Positions 62,965-64,000 of a DNA stretch of 64,000 nucleotides are shown here, piece after piece. Origin of the DNA: CAYXAA01 sp964462985 (GTDB lineage: Bacteria > Pseudomonadota > Alphaproteobacteria > Rhizobiales > Stappiaceae); contig CAYXAA010000018.1 of NCBI GenBank assembly GCA_964462985.1, positions 1 through 64,000 on the forward strand. The letters are read 5' to 3'. The position numbers were made by a program, and so were the translations under genes. Position 1 is the stretch's first letter; every line of letters starts with the position of its first letter. The notes below the pieces were generated by a model, which worked only from the letters and a program-made list of their open reading frames with translations, had not been told where the DNA came from and did no database searches.

Positions 62965-63951
62965 TCAGCCGACCAGGACGGCGTGCGCGGCGGCGGCAAT
63001 GACAACGAGTGCGAACAGCCCGGCGCACGCGCCCGCATAGACCCGCAGGCAACGGTCGATGTCGTCCGCACCGGCGTCGCCGCGGCCGTCGGCGTTGAGG
63101 AACGGGTCGTCGACCGGATAGCCCGGGTAGTGCCGCGGACCGGCGAGTGCCAGGCCGAGCGCACCGGCCATCGCAGCTTCCGGCCAGCCGGCGTTGGGGG
63201 AGCGGTGTCGTCCGGCATCGTGGCGCATGACGGCAAATGCCTGCTTGATCTGACCGCCGGCGAACGGGGCGGCAAACGCAATCAGGGCGCCGGCAAGCCG
63301 CGAGGCCGGCAGGTTGACGAGATCGTCGAACCTGGCCGAGGCCCAGCCGAAGGCGCGGTGCCGGTCCGACCGGTGCCCGATCATCGAATCGGCGGTGTTC
63401 ACCGCCTTGTAGGCAAGCAGTCCCGGCAGTCCGAGCAGCGCGAACCACAGGGCCGGGGCAACGACGCCGTCGGAAAAATTCTCGGCGCAGGATTCGATCG
63501 CCGCTCGGGAAACCCCGGCCTCGTCAAGGGTCTTCGGGTCGCGGCCGACGATACGGGCGACGGCGGCACGCCCGCCGGGAAGGCCGCGTTGTTTCAACGC
63601 GGCGCTCACGGCGGCGACATGCCGGTAGAGGCTGTTCTGCGCCAGGAACACCGCGGCGACGATGACAATTCCGATCTCGCCGAACGGCAGGCCGCGGCAG
63701 ATGAGTTCGATCAGCCCGCCGATCAGAAAGGCGCCGGCGATCAGGGCGGTGAGGAAGACGACACCGTAGACCCTGCGGGTCCGCTCACTGGTGTCGGGTG
63801 TGTTGAAGTCCTGGTCGGCGATCGCAATCACGTGCCCGAAAAAGGTGACGGGGTGCGGCAGCCGCCGCCAGATCGGGTCCGGATCCCCGACGATCGCATC
63901 GAGCACCAGCGCCAGGGCGAGGAGGGCGAGGGCGTCGGTGAAAAGCAGCAT
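62965..63951 (-). CDS. cobD: Adenosylcobinamide-phosphate synthase CobD/CbiB
   Basis: 328 residues with several membrane helices. Family marks are LVLDAIVGDPDPIWRRLPHPVTFFGHVIA, VSRAAIESCAENFSDGVVAPALWFALLGLPG, AYKAVNTADSMIGHR and SPNAGWPEAAMAGALGLAL. It joins the aminopropanol arm to cobyric acid. Its stop lies 3 bp from that of cobQ on the other strand. Confidence 0.95.
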   Translation of the reverse strand: MLLFTDALALLALALVLDAIVGDPDPIWRRLPHPVTFFGHVIAIADQDFNTPDTSERTRRVYGVVFLTALIAGAFLIGGLIELICRGLPFGEIGIVIVAAVFLAQNSLYRHVAAVSAALKQRGLPGGRAAVARIVGRDPKTLDEAGVSRAAIESCAENFSDGVVAPALWFALLGLPGLLAYKAVNTADSMIGHRSDRHRAFGWASARFDDLVNLPASRLAGALIAFAAPFAGGQIKQAFAVMRHDAGRHRSPNAGWPEAAMAGALGLALAGPRHYPGYPVDDPFLNADGRGDAGADDIDRCLRVYAGACAGLFALVVIAAAAHAVLVG

Positions 63952-63957
63952 GGACGG

Positions 63958-64000
63958 TCAGCGCCCCGCCAGCGCGTCGCCGAGCGCCGCATCGAACCGG
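63958..64000 (-). CDS. 3' end of a further gene, possibly cobC
   Basis: Only 13 codons and a TGA are inside the window (RFDAALGDALAGR at the C-terminus). The stop is 6 bp before the cobD ATG, so the two are in one operon. In many Hyphomicrobiales cobC (threonine-phosphate decarboxylase) lies here, and a tail ending ALGDAL is compatible, but the fragment is too short to prove it. Confidence 0.4.
   Translation of the reverse strand, partial: RFDAALGDALAGR

Overview
The window is about 64 kb of GC-rich DNA with tight operons and many ATGA/GTGA stop-start overlaps. Gene content points to an alphaproteobacterium, most likely Hyphomicrobiales: a lanthanide-type XoxF methanol oxidation cluster, glutathione-linked formaldehyde oxidation, four-subunit sarcosine oxidase, aerobic cobalamin synthesis genes (cobN, cobO, cobW) and a MocR regulator. 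I see no insertion sequences, phage genes or CRISPR arrays. Species cannot be named from this sequence.

Layout. (1) 1-9.2 kb is C1 oxidation: the end of class III alcohol dehydrogenase and fghA on +, facing a leftward xoxF, xoxG, xoxJ-rhodanese fusion, small ORF, zinc metallohydrolase, SoxYZ-like carrier, DUF3280 series, then a GFA-family gene. Methanol would be oxidised by XoxF, electrons would pass to XoxG, and formaldehyde would go through S-hydroxymethylglutathione to formate. (2) 9.7-17.1 kb is an operon with a UGSC-family protein (CxxC in place of the Sec site), a thioredoxin-reductase-like flavoprotein, a GntR regulator and a complete Fe3+/spermidine-type ABC importer. (3) 17.1-34.4 kb is a MocR regulator divergent from a long catabolic series: NIPSNAP protein, three-subunit molybdenum hydroxylase, amidohydrolase, CoxG, alpha/beta hydrolase, UbiX, UbiD, Rieske ferredoxin, an unknown small protein, a second amidohydrolase, a tripartite tricarboxylate transporter and a thiamine-diphosphate enzyme. 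(4) 34.5-44 kb has a second thiamine-diphosphate enzyme with GntR and TIGR02444 genes, divergent from aldehyde dehydrogenase, MarR and TauE genes, then a second TauE gene and an NMT1/SsuABC-type importer. (5) 44-53 kb is a GATase1/AraC regulator divergent from soxBDAG-sdaA, then a cystathionine-gamma-synthase-family gene. (6) 53.5-64 kb is tRNA-Asn, a cobalamin riboswitch, cbtBA, cobU-cobW-cobN-cobO, a VOC gene, cobQ, and opposed cobD plus the end of a further gene.

How they may work together (inference). The ends serve C1 metabolism. Methanol, and the methyl group of sarcosine, feed formaldehyde or methylene-THF pools. Sarcosine becomes glycine, and with serine ammonia-lyase a route to pyruvate is possible. 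The middle 35 kb looks like one or more catabolic modules for small carboxylated, possibly heteroaromatic, compounds, with three uptake systems and four or more local regulators. Its substrate cannot be read from sequence. The least described parts are the UGSC/thioredoxin-reductase pair and the Mo-hydroxylase/UbiD/Rieske module.
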